Source of the DNA: Labrenzia sp. PHM005
Lineage (GTDB): Bacteria; Pseudomonadota; Alphaproteobacteria; Rhizobiales; Stappiaceae
DNA length: 64,000 nt
Direction: 5' to 3'
Assembly: GCF_006517275.1 (NCBI RefSeq)
Contig: NZ_CP041191.1
Coordinates: 3,033,001 to 3,097,000 of the forward strand
The notes beneath the pieces are model-generated. The model did not search any database and had not been told where the DNA came from. It worked only from the letters and a program-made list of their open reading frames with translations. The position numbers and the translations under genes are program-made. Each line of letters starts with the position of its first letter. The first letter of the stretch is position 1. Shown here piece after piece: positions 9,858 through 18,448 of the stretch.

Positions 9858-9879
9858 GAGAGGTTGTTTAAATCTCTGC

Positions 9880-10473
9880 CTATTCGGGTCCTCTGATCAG
9901 AATCCTGACGAGCGCGGAGACCTCTGACCTGAGGTTTTCCAAGGGAACGCCGACAAACTGCTTTTGCAGCGATAAAAGCACAACACCATGAACGGCAGCA
10001 AAAGTCGTACGGGCCCGCAATGCCATCTCCTCTTCCGAGAGTTCCGGCCATAACTCGCTGAGTGATGGAATAAGTGCATCAATCAGCACCGTTTGGCCGA
10101 GCCGGTATTTGTCCGGTTTTTCTTTCCCTTCTGGAAGGCGGTGTTCAAAAAGCGCCATCCAACGCCGCTGATGCTCAACCGCAAACTCAATGTAAGCCGC
10201 CGCGAGCGCCTGCAAAACCTTTTCTGTTTGTGCGTTATCAGGAATGGCGGCTGATAAGGCCTTGCCCAAATCCGCGAGCGTCCGCGAATTGAGTTCCAGA
10301 ACCAACGTGTCCAGGTCGTCGACTGCATTATAAAGCGCGCCGAGAGCACAGCCGGCGCGGGTGGTGATGTCGCGGGCTTTCAGGCCGGATAGTCCTTTTT
10401 CAACGAGCTCTGCCTCAGCTGCGGTGATGAGTCTATCCCGGAGTTCAGCGCGTTTCGTTTCCCGTGTTGTCAT
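9880..10473 (-). CDS. TetR-family repressor, divergent from pspA-like gene
   Basis: The product (197 residues from the ATG at 10473) carries an N-terminal helix-turn-helix of the TetR type (LITAAEAELVEKGLSGLKARDITTRAG, then CALGALYNAVDDLDTL) and a C-terminal ligand/dimer domain resembling TetR_C_33. A TTG six bases upstream is an alternative start. It is divergent from the pspA-yiaA pair, and the space between holds three copies of TGAAC-N3-GTTCA, which are probably its operators. The likely role is repression of itself and of the membrane-stress pair; the ligand is unknown. It is convergent with cckA. Confidence 0.88.
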   Translation of the reverse strand: MTTRETKRAELRDRLITAAEAELVEKGLSGLKARDITTRAGCALGALYNAVDDLDTLVLELNSRTLADLGKALSAAIPDNAQTEKVLQALAAAYIEFAVEHQRRWMALFEHRLPEGKEKPDKYRLGQTVLIDALIPSLSELWPELSEEEMALRARTTFAAVHGVVLLSLQKQFVGVPLENLRSEVSALVRILIRGPE

Positions 10474-10491
10474 GTCCAATTAACCATATGC

Positions 10492-10562
10492 TTGAACATT
10501 GTTCAAAATTATGTTGAACGTTGTTCATGAAGTTGCTAAAACCAATTCGTGAACAACGTTCA
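10492..10562. promoter_or_regulatory. Three TetR operators (TGAAC-N3-GTTCA)
   Basis: Three near-identical inverted repeats lie between the TetR gene and the pspA-like gene: TTGAACATTGTTCAA at 10492-10506 (perfect palindrome), TGAACGTTGTTCA at 10515-10527 and TGAACAACGTTCA at 10550-10562. Centres are 22 and 35 bases apart. The first lies about 20 bases before the TetR start and the third about 18 bases before the pspA-like start, so one protein could shut off both directions. Assignment to this TetR is inferred from position and symmetry. Confidence 0.75.
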
Positions 10563-10579
10563 TATCAATGGAGAGACAG

Positions 10580-11278
10580 ATGTTCAAGATGATGAGTACG
10601 TTAATTCGAGGAAGAACGTTCGACGTCGCTGAAGCGTTTGCTGACACCAACACGATTTCCATTCTACGCCAGCAGCTGCGCGATGCGGCAGATGGTTTGA
10701 GTTCCGCAAAGCGGTCTGTTGCAGTTGTCATGGCCTACGCAGCCCGCGAAAAGAAACTGGCTGAGAAACAAGCGGTCCAGTTGGCTGATATGGAAGCAAG
10801 GGCGTTGGAGGCGATCCGGCTCGGTCATGACGCGCTGGCGAGCGATGCTGCTGTGGCAATCGCGGAGCTGGAAAAGGAACATGCTGCAACCACCAAAGCC
10901 CACACCCATTACACCGCCGAAATTGCGAAACTTCGTGATCAAGTGGCTTTGTCCGAACAGCGGCTGCGGACACTTCAGCGCGGCAAACAAATCGCCGATG
11001 CAGCTCAACACACCCACAAGCTTCGCGGATCGATCCCGAACGGTGTCCTGGCGAGCCTGAGGGATGCCGAAGCGACACTGGAGCGGCTGCAGGAGCGCCA
11101 GTCCCACGCAGAAGAAGTGGAGATCGCAATGGTGGAAATGACCGCAAGTTCTTCTGCGGAGCAGGTCGTTGAAAGGCTGGCTGAAGCGGGATGCGGGGCC
11201 TCGGTGACCACGGACGCTACCAAGGTTTTGAAGCGCCTTCAGGCCAAAGCCGAAAGGGCTTCTGACACAGCTTCCTAA
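10580..11278 (+). CDS. PspA/IM30 family membrane-stress protein
   Basis: The product (232 residues) starts MFKMMSTLIRGRTFDVAEAF, the amphipathic N-terminus typical of PspA-like proteins, and then forms a long coiled coil (about 30-170) rich in Ala, Glu, Leu and Lys. PspA/IM30 proteins coat the inner face of the cell membrane and preserve it under stress. I chose the ATG at 10580 because GGAGAG lies 5 bases before it; an ATG at 10568 is part of that ribosome region. It is followed after 78 bases by a YiaA-like gene and controlled by a divergent TetR rather than by the PspF/sigma-54 system of E. coli. Confidence 0.85.
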   Translation: MFKMMSTLIRGRTFDVAEAFADTNTISILRQQLRDAADGLSSAKRSVAVVMAYAAREKKLAEKQAVQLADMEARALEAIRLGHDALASDAAVAIAELEKEHAATTKAHTHYTAEIAKLRDQVALSEQRLRTLQRGKQIADAAQHTHKLRGSIPNGVLASLRDAEATLERLQERQSHAEEVEIAMVEMTASSSAEQVVERLAEAGCGASVTTDATKVLKRLQAKAERASDTAS

Positions 11279-11356
11279 TTTCATAGAGCAAGACGGGCGG
11301 GGAATTCCCGCACTTTCATAACATTCGCCGGACACCGGCAAACACGGAGAAATCAA

Positions 11357-11638
11357 ATGTCCACCTACACCACTAAAGCATCCAACGCCTGGAACTTGTT
11401 CACCTATTTCAATTTCGGCGTGGCTGCTTTGATGATGGCCGGCGGGATCTGGTCACTGGAAGCAAGTTTCTCGGCCAAGGGCTACTACGCGATGGCCGCC
11501 TTGATGCTGGTCTATTCAACGGCTTCGATCACAAAGGCCGTCCGCGACCAGGAAGAAAACAACCGCATCTACAACAAGATCGAAGATGCCAAGACGGAAC
11601 GGTTGCTGGCCGAAGTTTCGGCTCAGGATCCTGCCTGA
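11357..11638 (+). CDS. YiaA/YiaB-type two-helix inner membrane protein
   Basis: The product (93 residues) has two membrane helices (about 13-33 and 43-63) separated by a short loop, followed by a charged tail (VRDQEENNRIYNKIEDAKTERL). This is the YiaAB two-helix domain; the family is of unknown function. GGAGA lies 7 bases before the ATG. It sits directly behind the pspA-like gene, on the same strand and apparently under the same TetR, so it probably works with that protein at the membrane. Confidence 0.8.
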   Translation: MSTYTTKASNAWNLFTYFNFGVAALMMAGGIWSLEASFSAKGYYAMAALMLVYSTASITKAVRDQEENNRIYNKIEDAKTERLLAEVSAQDPA

Positions 11639-11701
11639 CCGGCTGATCTCTGACCGGCGGTCACCTACGAAATCAGGCAAATAGAGATTTCATCAATCAA
11701 G

Positions 11702-11725
11702 GGGGCAGCTTTTTGAAGTTGCCCC
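11702..11725 (+). terminator. Hairpin after the pspA-yiaA pair
   Basis: GGGGCAGCTT and AAGTTGCCCC form a 10-bp stem with one G-U pair and a TTTG loop. A T-tract is lacking on either side, so it is only terminator-like. It stands between the yiaA-like gene and the DUF4105 gene. Confidence 0.35.
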
Positions 11726-11760
11726 TTGCCGGACTACCGCTGTGAGTATTGAGGGAATGC

Positions 11761-12744
11761 ATGATGTTCAAAAAATACAAAATGCTCAAACATGCCGCGT
11801 TTGGCGGGCTTGTGTTTGCGGGCGGAATTTGGACAGTGACCGCCTTCCGGTTTCATCTCGCCGAAGAGATCTTGGCTGCCGGGGCTACCCTTACCGGTCT
11901 TCTATCGATCGGTATCCTTGCACTGCGGGCACGCTCAAAACGCGCGGCTTGGCTTGCCCTTGTCATCTGTGGTCTTGCTGTTGCTGGTTGGTATCAGACG
12001 ATCACACCGCAGGAAAACTTAAACTGGGCGGCAGATGTCTCGCGAGGGGTAAAGGCTCACGTGGATGGTGACCTTGTAGAGCTGACGGATGTCCGGGATT
12101 TCCGCTGGCAAACTCCGGATCTTGCAGCGCGGCGTTGGACCGATGAAACCTATGATGTTTCCAAGCTGACCAGCGTTGATGTCATCACATCGGTTTGGGA
12201 CAGCCCGGACTTTGCTCACCTTCTAGTCAGTTTCGGGTTTGAAGACCGCGAGAACATCGTGTTTTCAGTTGAAATCCGCCGGGAGGCCGGTGAGGCGTTT
12301 AACGAAGTTGGTGGTTTTTTCCGGCAGTTTGAATTGGTGCTCATTGCCGCAACCGAGCAAGACATTGTCAAGTTGCGAACCGATGTCCGCAAAGAAACCG
12401 TCAGCATGTTCTCTGTGAACCTGACATTGGAACAGAAGCGGGACTTGTTTTTGTCCTACGTGGCGCTCGCACAGGATCTGGCTGCCAAGCCAGCCTTCTA
12501 CAATACGCTGACAGCCAACTGCACCACCGTTGTCTTTCAATTGGCCAACAATTTGTGGCCGAAGATGCCATTGGATTGGCGGCTGGTGCTGTCCGGACAT
12601 GTGCCGGACTATCTGCAGCGCCTGGGGGTCTTGGTTGGCATTCAGTCGATGGAGGAACGCTGGCAATCGGCCTTGCTACCCGACACATCCGAGCTTTTGA
12701 TGGCCGGACAGACCTTTTCGGAGTTCATCCGAACCGGCAAGTGA
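11761..12744 (+). CDS. DUF4105 (Lnb-like N-terminal) membrane protein
   Basis: The product (327 residues from ATG 11761, preceded by GAGGGA) has two or three membrane segments in the first ~80 residues and then a periplasmic domain with WTDETYDVSKLTSVDVITSVW and the conserved NCTT motif (about residue 248-251, YNTLTANCTTVVFQLA). That is the pattern of DUF4105, a putative cysteine-peptidase-like domain found beside bacterial lipoprotein N-acylation enzymes. Substrate unknown. It follows the pspA-yiaA genes after a hairpin and may be transcribed separately. Family call is fairly sure; activity is inferred from the family. Confidence 0.75.
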   Translation: MMFKKYKMLKHAAFGGLVFAGGIWTVTAFRFHLAEEILAAGATLTGLLSIGILALRARSKRAAWLALVICGLAVAGWYQTITPQENLNWAADVSRGVKAHVDGDLVELTDVRDFRWQTPDLAARRWTDETYDVSKLTSVDVITSVWDSPDFAHLLVSFGFEDRENIVFSVEIRREAGEAFNEVGGFFRQFELVLIAATEQDIVKLRTDVRKETVSMFSVNLTLEQKRDLFLSYVALAQDLAAKPAFYNTLTANCTTVVFQLANNLWPKMPLDWRLVLSGHVPDYLQRLGVLVGIQSMEERWQSALLPDTSELLMAGQTFSEFIRTGK

Positions 12745-12881
12745 GACCGATTTCCATCAATCCAGGGCATGATAGGGGCTGAGTGTTTTGGAAATCTGTG
12801 CCAAAATCGGCAGACTCAACAATAACTAAAGGCATTGGGGGCGGGGCTATTCATGATCCGAACCCTTAGGAGGATGTTTTT

Positions 12882-13220
12882 ATGAAGTTTCCTGAGTTCA
12901 TCAAATCCTTTCCGGCGTTGGATATTCCATTTCCCGATGATGTTGTGACGACCCATGCGATCCGGTCGGATCGAGGCATGGTTGTTTTTTTCGAGTTTCT
13001 GAAAGACATGATCCTGCCGCCGCACTCGCATCTGGCGCAGTGGGGCACGGTTCTGGACGGAGAAATCGAGTTCACCATTGGCGGCGAAACCCGCAAGATG
13101 GGGCCAGGCGCTATTTATGACATTCCGGCCGGCGTTGAGCATGGCGCGGTCATCAAGGCCGGCACAAAGGCGATCGATGTGTTTGAAGAGCCGGATAGGT
13201 ATCCGTTCAAGCCAGAGTGA
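12882..13220 (+). CDS. Small single-domain cupin protein
   Basis: This 112-residue protein is a single cupin beta-barrel, with motif 1 as LPPHSHLAQWGTVLDGEIEF (about residues 47-66) and motif 2 around GPGAIYDIPAGVEHGAVI (about 76-93). Two His residues in motif 1 and the one in motif 2 would hold a metal ion. The substrate cannot be told from sequence. AGGAGG lies 8 bases before the ATG. It converges on the lipid module with a gap of 12 bases. Confidence 0.85.
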   Translation: MKFPEFIKSFPALDIPFPDDVVTTHAIRSDRGMVVFFEFLKDMILPPHSHLAQWGTVLDGEIEFTIGGETRKMGPGAIYDIPAGVEHGAVIKAGTKAIDVFEEPDRYPFKPE

Positions 13221-13232
13221 TTGGTTCGGTTT

Positions 13233-13862
13233 TTATTCCCAAGGCGCAAAGGTTTTTTCCGAGGAGAGCTGGTTAAACCTCTCTTGCAGCCCGTTCATGA
13301 ACTCGGTCCGGTCTCCCGCCCAAGTGATTGGCTCTCCGACGAAAATATCGCAGAAAAACGGCACCAGAAGAAACGAACCCTTAGGCAGAGCCTTGCCGAG
13401 GCCGTGCGTGAAGATTGGCACAACAGGGGCGGTGGGCACCCGTTCGGCGAGGTAGGAAATCCCTTTTTTAAGATCCGTCATTTCCTCTGGTGTGCCGCGG
13501 GAGCCTTCGGGAAACAGGATCAGCACCTGATTGTTGTCGAGCGCCTGGTAACAGCCCTCCAGCGGATCGGCCGTGCGGTCGGCGCCTTTGCGCTCCACGG
13601 GAATAATGCCGAGCACATGTTCCGACAGCCAAGCTTTCCAGGGCGATGAAAAGAAATAGTCGGCTGCGGCGACCGGCTTGATGTCTTTCAGTTTAGACAG
13701 TGGCATCAGGGCCATCAACACCATGGTGTCGAGATGGCTGTTGTGATTGGCAACGATGATCGCCGGGCCGTCCGAGGGCAGCAGTTCCTTGCGCCGGACG
13801 TTCAACCCAAGCAGGAACAAGACCGCGATTTTGATGAAGATGTAAAAAGCCTTCTGCAACAT
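13233..13862 (-). CDS. Lysophospholipid acyltransferase (PlsC family)
   Basis: The product (209 residues) begins with one membrane-associated helix and carries the acyltransferase motifs H40-x4-D45 (ANHNSHLD) and FPEGSRG at 117-123, as in PlsC, which acylates lysophosphatidic acid. It is the last of three genes, 10 bases after a CdsA-like gene and behind a YnbA-like CDP-alcohol transferase. That context suggests a dedicated lipid branch beyond the housekeeping plsC. The acyl acceptor is unknown. Confidence 0.85.
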   Translation of the reverse strand: MLQKAFYIFIKIAVLFLLGLNVRRKELLPSDGPAIIVANHNSHLDTMVLMALMPLSKLKDIKPVAAADYFFSSPWKAWLSEHVLGIIPVERKGADRTADPLEGCYQALDNNQVLILFPEGSRGTPEEMTDLKKGISYLAERVPTAPVVPIFTHGLGKALPKGSFLLVPFFCDIFVGEPITWAGDRTEFMNGLQERFNQLSSEKTFAPWE

Positions 13863-13871
13863 GAACCCGGC

Positions 13872-14798
13872 CTAATAATAAAAATAGCGGGTAAAGTGGA
13901 AGAACAACGGGGCTGTAAAAGTCAGACTGTCGATCCGGTCGAGAATGCCGCCGTGGCCCGGAATGAGGCTGCCGGTGTCTTTCACGCCAAGATCCCGCTT
14001 CAGCGCCGAAACAGTAACGTCACCGATAAATCCGGCCACGGGGATCAAAAGACCGGCGGCGGCGGCGTGATAAATGCTGAAGGGGGTGACCAGCGGAGCG
14101 GTGACGATCGCCAGAACAAAAGTGGTGCCGACACCGCCCAAAAAACCTTCCCAGGTTTTATTTGGGCTGACGCCGGGAATGATTTTCCGGCGACCGAACA
14201 TCTTGCCCCAGGTGTATTGGGCAACATCGTTGAACTGGGTCAGAAACACCAGGAACAGCAGCAATCCGGCCCCGCCTGCCGAACTGCCTTCGGTTGCTGG
14301 CAGGATCAAAAGGAAGGCTGCGTGGGAGATCGAAAACACGCAGAGCATTAGCCCCCAGTTCAGCGTGCCGACAGACTTCAAAAAGCCGTCAGTCTGCTGG
14401 GAGAGCAGGCTGGCGAAGGGCAGGAACAAAAACATGTAAACGGGGATGAACACGGCAAACATGCCGTAGTAGCTGTCATAGACCCAGAAATACTGAACGG
14501 GGATCGACAAATAGGCCCAGAACAGCACCCGCCGGTCGGCCCGCCGGGTCGGGATCATGGAAAAATACTCTTTTAGCGCCAGGAAACTGATGAGCCCAAA
14601 GACAACAATTGAGATTGTATTTGAGACCAGGAATGCAAGGGTGAAGATAGCCACCATCACCCACCAGCTCTGGGTGCGCTGAACCAGTTCTGTCAGATCC
14701 TTATCCGAACGTTTGGAGAGGACGTAGACGATCAGGCTGGCCGCGGCGAGAAGGCCCCAGATGCCGATCAAGGCCCAATGGATGGCGTGCAGGGTCAT
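13872..14798 (-). CDS. CdsA-family phosphatidate cytidylyltransferase (YnbB-like)
   Basis: The 308-residue membrane protein has about eight hydrophobic segments and the complete C-terminal CdsA signature: SALKRDLGVKDTGSLIPGHG followed by GILDRIDS. CdsA enzymes make CDP-diacylglycerol from phosphatidate and CTP. It overlaps the upstream YnbA-like gene by 4 bases. The pairing with a CDP-alcohol phosphotransferase of YnbA type suggests the alternative CdsA (YnbB of E. coli) rather than the essential one. Product lipid unknown. Confidence 0.85.
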   Translation of the reverse strand: MTLHAIHWALIGIWGLLAAASLIVYVLSKRSDKDLTELVQRTQSWWVMVAIFTLAFLVSNTISIVVFGLISFLALKEYFSMIPTRRADRRVLFWAYLSIPVQYFWVYDSYYGMFAVFIPVYMFLFLPFASLLSQQTDGFLKSVGTLNWGLMLCVFSISHAAFLLILPATEGSSAGGAGLLLFLVFLTQFNDVAQYTWGKMFGRRKIIPGVSPNKTWEGFLGGVGTTFVLAIVTAPLVTPFSIYHAAAAGLLIPVAGFIGDVTVSALKRDLGVKDTGSLIPGHGGILDRIDSLTFTAPLFFHFTRYFYY

Positions 14799-15406
14799 TT
14801 ATTCTCCAATTCGCCCAGGGCGTTTTTGGCGCGGTTCCAGATGGTAACGGCGGACAGGACGAGGCCAAGGCCCATCAAGATTGCGAAGAAAACCTCAGAA
14901 GTCAGACCGAATGCCGCCAGGACACCGCACAGGCCAAAGAGGACAGCGCGGTCACTCTTGCCAAAGGGGCCGTCATAGCGTCGGCTGGCGCCAATCTGTA
15001 CGCCGATGACGCCGGTCATCTCGCCGATGATGGCGAGCGTGACAAGTCCGACAACCAGCTCGCCAGATATGAACGGCAGGGCGGCAAAGGGCAGGTAAAG
15101 GGCGGCATCGGAAATGACGTCACCAAGCTCGTTCAAGATCGCGCCGAGATCAGATTTCTGATCGTGTTCGCGGGCCAGCATGCCGTCGATGGCATTGAGC
15201 CCCATCCGGATGAACAGCACAACTGGCAGCAGGATCAGAGGCAGAAACGCCCCGGGAAAGAGCCAGAGCGCGGCGCCCTCTAAAAGGGACAGTCCGAGTG
15301 CTGACATGGTGACTTGATTTGCCGTCACTCCAGCCGTCGCCAGTTTCTGGCACAACGGGCGTAGAAGATCCTGAAAGCGGGATTTGAGCTGGTAAATCGT
15401 AGGCAT
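14795..15406 (-). CDS. CDP-alcohol phosphatidyltransferase family protein (YnbA-like)
   Basis: From the ATG at 15406 the product has 203 residues and about five membrane helices. The family motif D-x2-D-G-x2-A-R-x8-G-x3-D-x3-D is present as N71-x2-D74-G75-x2-A78-R79-x8-G88-x3-N92-x3-D96: the first and third metal-binding aspartates are asparagine. As I remember it, E. coli YnbA shares these changes and close sequence (FIRMxLNALDGMLARE, GAILNETGDVISD). An upstream TTG at 15427 is a less likely start. Start of a three-gene lipid operon with coupled overlap to the CdsA-like gene. Activity may be altered or specialised. Confidence 0.8.
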   Translation of the reverse strand: MPTIYQLKSRFQDLLRPLCQKLATAGVTANQVTMSALGLSLLEGAALWLFPGAFLPLILLPVVLFIRMGLNAIDGMLAREHDQKSDLGAILNELGDVISDAALYLPFAALPFISGELVVGLVTLAIIGEMTGVIGVQIGASRRYDGPFGKSDRAVLFGLCGVLAAFGLTSEVFFAILMGLGLVLSAVTIWNRAKNALGELENK

Positions 15407-15492
15407 GAAAATCTGCGCGTGTGACAAAAGATGACAGTACTATAACGGCTGATTTCGGCAGCGGTACCCCGTCGTGCCCGGTCAAGAGGCGA

Positions 15493-16314
15493 TCAGAACG
15501 CCAGCATGATGCGCACAGGATGGGTTGGATCGAGCAGCAGTTTGACGGCCATGGCAATGCAGGCGCAAACAAGCAGCGGCCGAATGACCGTCGCTCCGTT
15601 TTTCATGGCGAGCTTTGAACCTGCTTGTGCCCCGAGAAATTGGCCGAGCCCCATCAGAAGACCGATTTTCCAGAACACGGCACCACTTACCATGAAGACC
15701 AGAAAACCGGCCAGGTTTGATGCAAAGTTCAAAACCTTGGTGTGGGCAGTGGCTTTCAAAAGACCTGCACCCATGAGCGCGACAAAGGCGAGCATGAAGA
15801 AAGATCCGGTGCCAGGACCAAAAATGCCGTCGTAAAAACCAATGATTGGAACGATCGTTGCGCCGAAAGCAAAGCTGGTCAGTCTCGGGACACTTTCGAC
15901 CGCACCGGCATTGGGTTTCAGCGCGAAATAGATGGCAATCAGGATGAGGATGACCGGAAGGGCCGTTTGCAGAACATCGGTTGGCAAGACGGTTGCCACC
16001 AGTGCGCCGAAGACGGCCCCCGCAGCAGACATGCCTGCCATGGGCAGAATGATCTTATAGTCGACCAGACCGCGGCGTGAATAGGCAAGGGTGGCGGACC
16101 CGGACCCGAACAACGCCTGCAGTTTGGCAGTTCCAAGAGTTTCCAGTGGCGGTAGCCCAGCCATCAGCAAGGCAGGAATGGCAATCAGTCCGCCACCGCC
16201 TGCAATGGAATCAATGAACCCGGCGACAAAGGCAGCTGCGAACAACAGCAGCAAAATATCAGAAGTAAATTCTGCCAAGCCAAACTCTTTTGCCGGAAAA
16301 CACTGCCAGAGCAT
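15493..16314 (-). CDS. TSUP (TauE/SafE) family membrane transporter
   Basis: The product (273 residues) is a polytopic protein with the TSUP repeat signatures: FVAGFIDSIAGGGGLIAIPALL (about 31-52) and the second-half counterpart IGFYDGIFGPGTGSFFMLAF (about 157-176). Members export or import organosulfonates, sulfite or other anions; the substrate cannot be read from sequence and no sulfur-metabolism genes are near. It lies 75 bases downstream of a TetR gene on the same strand and may be a target of it. Confidence 0.85.
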   Translation of the reverse strand: MLWQCFPAKEFGLAEFTSDILLLLFAAAFVAGFIDSIAGGGGLIAIPALLMAGLPPLETLGTAKLQALFGSGSATLAYSRRGLVDYKIILPMAGMSAAGAVFGALVATVLPTDVLQTALPVILILIAIYFALKPNAGAVESVPRLTSFAFGATIVPIIGFYDGIFGPGTGSFFMLAFVALMGAGLLKATAHTKVLNFASNLAGFLVFMVSGAVFWKIGLLMGLGQFLGAQAGSKLAMKNGATVIRPLLVCACIAMAVKLLLDPTHPVRIMLAF

Positions 16315-16389
16315 CAGTGCCGAGACGGCAACCTGGCAGATTATGTGAGGACGGGCACCTCATAATCCGGTTTGAGTTCGATTGCCACT

Positions 16390-16986
16390 TTAATCCGTCT
16401 TTAAAACGCCGGCCAAAAGCGCCTTGGTTGCCGTTTCGTAGCTGGAGCGGTCAGCGCCATTGGCGATTTCGAGGGCGGCCCGGTCGAAGGCGGCCGAGAG
16501 CAGATCCGCCAATGGTTCCAAGGGGATGTTTTGCACAAAGCCATTTCGGGCGCTGTGCCTTAAACCTTCCAGAAGTGTCGCGCCTCCGGTAATCCGGTCA
16601 ACTTCCGTCATTTCTTGAAGTCCAAGCACTGTTGGACCTTCTAAGAGAAGGATCTTGGCTCGGCCCGGTACAGATAGGGCAGAAAAATAGGCTTGCGCGC
16701 CGGCCATAAAAGCCTCAAGCGGCGTTTGACTGGTGTTTGTGTCCGCATCGATGTCTGCGGCGACCGCTTCGGCTTCCTGGTGCACCAAGGCCCGCATCAG
16801 GTCGGTTTTGTCTTCAAAATGATGATAAAGCGCCCCGCGAGTCACATTCGCTTGTTTGACGATCTCCGGCGTGCCGGTTTCCGCATATCCTTTTTCAACA
16901 ATGAGTTCCCGGGCGGCCTTTAGAAGCGCGCTTTTGGTTTCCGCCCGGCGTTCGGCTTGAGAGCGGCGGGGTTTTTCATCTTGCAT
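16390..16986 (-). CDS. TetR-family regulator
   Basis: The 198-residue product has a clear TetR helix-turn-helix (ALLKAARELIVEKGYAETGTPEIVKQ, NVTRGALYHHFEDKTDLM, about residues 20-62) and a C-terminal domain of the AcrR/TetR_C type. Its start codon abuts two inverted repeats in the intergenic region (16987-17032). The divergent gene is a VOC protein and the downstream gene on its own strand is a TSUP transporter; either may be regulated. Ligand unknown. Confidence 0.88.
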   Translation of the reverse strand: MQDEKPRRSQAERRAETKSALLKAARELIVEKGYAETGTPEIVKQANVTRGALYHHFEDKTDLMRALVHQEAEAVAADIDADTNTSQTPLEAFMAGAQAYFSALSVPGRAKILLLEGPTVLGLQEMTEVDRITGGATLLEGLRHSARNGFVQNIPLEPLADLLSAAFDRAALEIANGADRSSYETATKALLAGVLKTD

Positions 16987-17032
16987 ACATGCAGCCTGTA
17001 TGTTAATTGAAATTTACATACAGATAGTATGT
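16987..17032. promoter_or_regulatory. Two TetR-type inverted repeats (ACATAC...GTATGT)
   Basis: ACATACAGATAGTATGT at 17016-17032 is an exact inverted repeat with 6-base arms and a 5-base spacer. ACATGCAGCCTGTATGT at 16987-17003 is the same pattern with one arm mismatch, and begins right before the TetR start codon. Centres are 29 bases apart. They are probably operators controlling both the regulator and the divergent VOC gene. Confidence 0.65.
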
Positions 17033-17103
17033 TTGTTTTTGAGGCTTGAAAAGCCTCCACGTCAAAAAACGTCAACCGATCACGAGACTGCAGGAGAAGT
17101 GCG

Positions 17104-17532
17104 ATGAAATGTTCTCAATATTATCCCGTCCTTATGACCCAGGACGTCGCCAAGTCTGCCCAGTTCTATCAGCAGCACTTTAAGTTTAAGGCTGTCTTTG
17201 AAGCCGATTGGTATGTGCATCTGCAGTCGGTCGAAGACGAGACAGTGAATCTTGCCATTCTCGATCAGGATCATGAAACCATTCCAGAAGTCCGCCGCGG
17301 GCAGGGGACGGGTGCCATGCTGCTCAACTTTGAAGTTGAGGATGTCGATAAAGTCTATGGCGAAGCTGAGAAGGCTGGCCTGCCCATTCTTTTGGCCCTG
17401 AAAGACGAGCCCTTTGGTCAGAGGCATTTCATTACCGAAGACCCAAATGGAGTGATGATCGATGTGATCAAACCGATCCCGCCGAGCCCGGAGTTCTTGA
17501 AGCAATTTGCTCCGGAGGCAGTGCCTGCTTGA
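17104..17532 (+). CDS. VOC (glyoxalase/bleomycin-resistance-fold) protein
   Basis: The product (142 residues) has the paired beta-alpha-beta-beta-beta units of the VOC superfamily: [35 protein letters not shown] at the start and [20 protein letters not shown] near 103-122 (Glu and His would bind a metal in active members). Such proteins include glyoxalases, dioxygenases and antibiotic-sequestering proteins. GGAGA lies 6 bases before the ATG. It is divergent from a TetR gene with two operators between, so it is probably induced by a small molecule. Confidence 0.85.
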   Translation: MKCSQYYPVLMTQDVAKSAQFYQQHFKFKAVFEADWYVHLQSVEDETVNLAILDQDHETIPEVRRGQGTGAMLLNFEVEDVDKVYGEAEKAGLPILLALKDEPFGQRHFITEDPNGVMIDVIKPIPPSPEFLKQFAPEAVPA

Positions 17533-17546
17533 CCTCCTTTCGGAGG

Positions 17547-18284
17547 TTAGCGAGGACCTGAATTACCCAGAACAAGTGAGTCAATCGTACAAATGCGGTC
17601 CTGTTGAAGGACAAACAGGATCGCCTCGACCACATGTCGCGCAGTCATTGTTGCACCTCTTCCTGGCGCAACCTCTTTGAACCAGTCTGGGGCTTTGAAC
17701 TCCAGATCGCTTTCGAAGTTGGGTGGAAATACGGACATCACCCGCATGCGGGGCTGAGTTTGCCGAAGCCGGTTCATAAAGGCGGTTTGGGCGCTCTTTG
17801 CTGCATGATACGCCGCATTCGGTGCGGCATCGCCTTGTAGTGCCAATCCGGATTGGGAGATCAGCGTCAGAATATCTGGAGTGTCAGAGTTCTCCAGCAA
17901 CGGCAGAAAATGCTTGGTGACAAGAATTGTTCCAGAGACAGTGGAATTGACAGTTGCAAGCAGATCTTCATCGTGCGCCGCCTCAAATGAACCGGATAAC
18001 CAAGTCGCTGCATTGTTGATCAGGATGTCGATTGATGCGGATTTTTTACCGACCGCTGCAGCAAAAGCCCGGATGCTCTCAGGGTCTGCAATATTGCAGC
18101 CGTAAGGTGTTATGGTCTGTCCGGTGATGTCTTGAATGAACCGGCAGGTGTTTTCAGCGGCAGACAAATCTCTGGCCGACACATGAAGCTCGGCCCCCCT
18201 GTCTGCCAAGGCAGCGGCCAAGGCACGGCCCGTTGACCGTCCTGCACCGGTAATTGCGACTTTCTTGCCCGCAAGACTGTTCAT
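17547..18284 (-). CDS. Short-chain dehydrogenase/reductase
   Basis: The 245-residue product has the SDR nucleotide-binding motif TGAGRSTG (about 13-20), NNA at about 90-92 and the active-site pair Ser (LISQSG) and YHAAK (about 159-163). Substrate is unknown; classical SDR length. It converges on the VOC gene with 14 bases between, where ACCTCC-TTTC-GGAGGT could form a short hairpin. Upstream (18366-18378) is the palindrome CAAGAATTTCTTG, a possible operator. Confidence 0.85.
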   Translation of the reverse strand: MNSLAGKKVAITGAGRSTGRALAAALADRGAELHVSARDLSAAENTCRFIQDITGQTITPYGCNIADPESIRAFAAAVGKKSASIDILINNAATWLSGSFEAAHDEDLLATVNSTVSGTILVTKHFLPLLENSDTPDILTLISQSGLALQGDAAPNAAYHAAKSAQTAFMNRLRQTQPRMRVMSVFPPNFESDLEFKAPDWFKEVAPGRGATMTARHVVEAILFVLQQDRICTIDSLVLGNSGPR

Positions 18285-18448
18285 CCGTCCACATCCCCTA
18301 TTTTGAATGCCGCTGCCGACCGAGCAGCAGATCCATCCTTAAGGTGGGGATACAAACTTATTTAGCAAGAATTTCTTGTTTTATTAGGGCGCGAATCTAA
18401 TGTTTGCGGCTTGGCCAACGAGTGTGCCCAACCCGCATTAAAGGGGAT

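Noticed and set aside
9858..9879. Terminator between cckA and the convergent TetR gene
   Set aside because: Only short imperfect pairing with a bulge is possible in this space.
16339..16367. Hairpin between the TetR and TSUP genes as a terminator
   Set aside because: The arms pair with a bulge but there is no T-tract on either strand.
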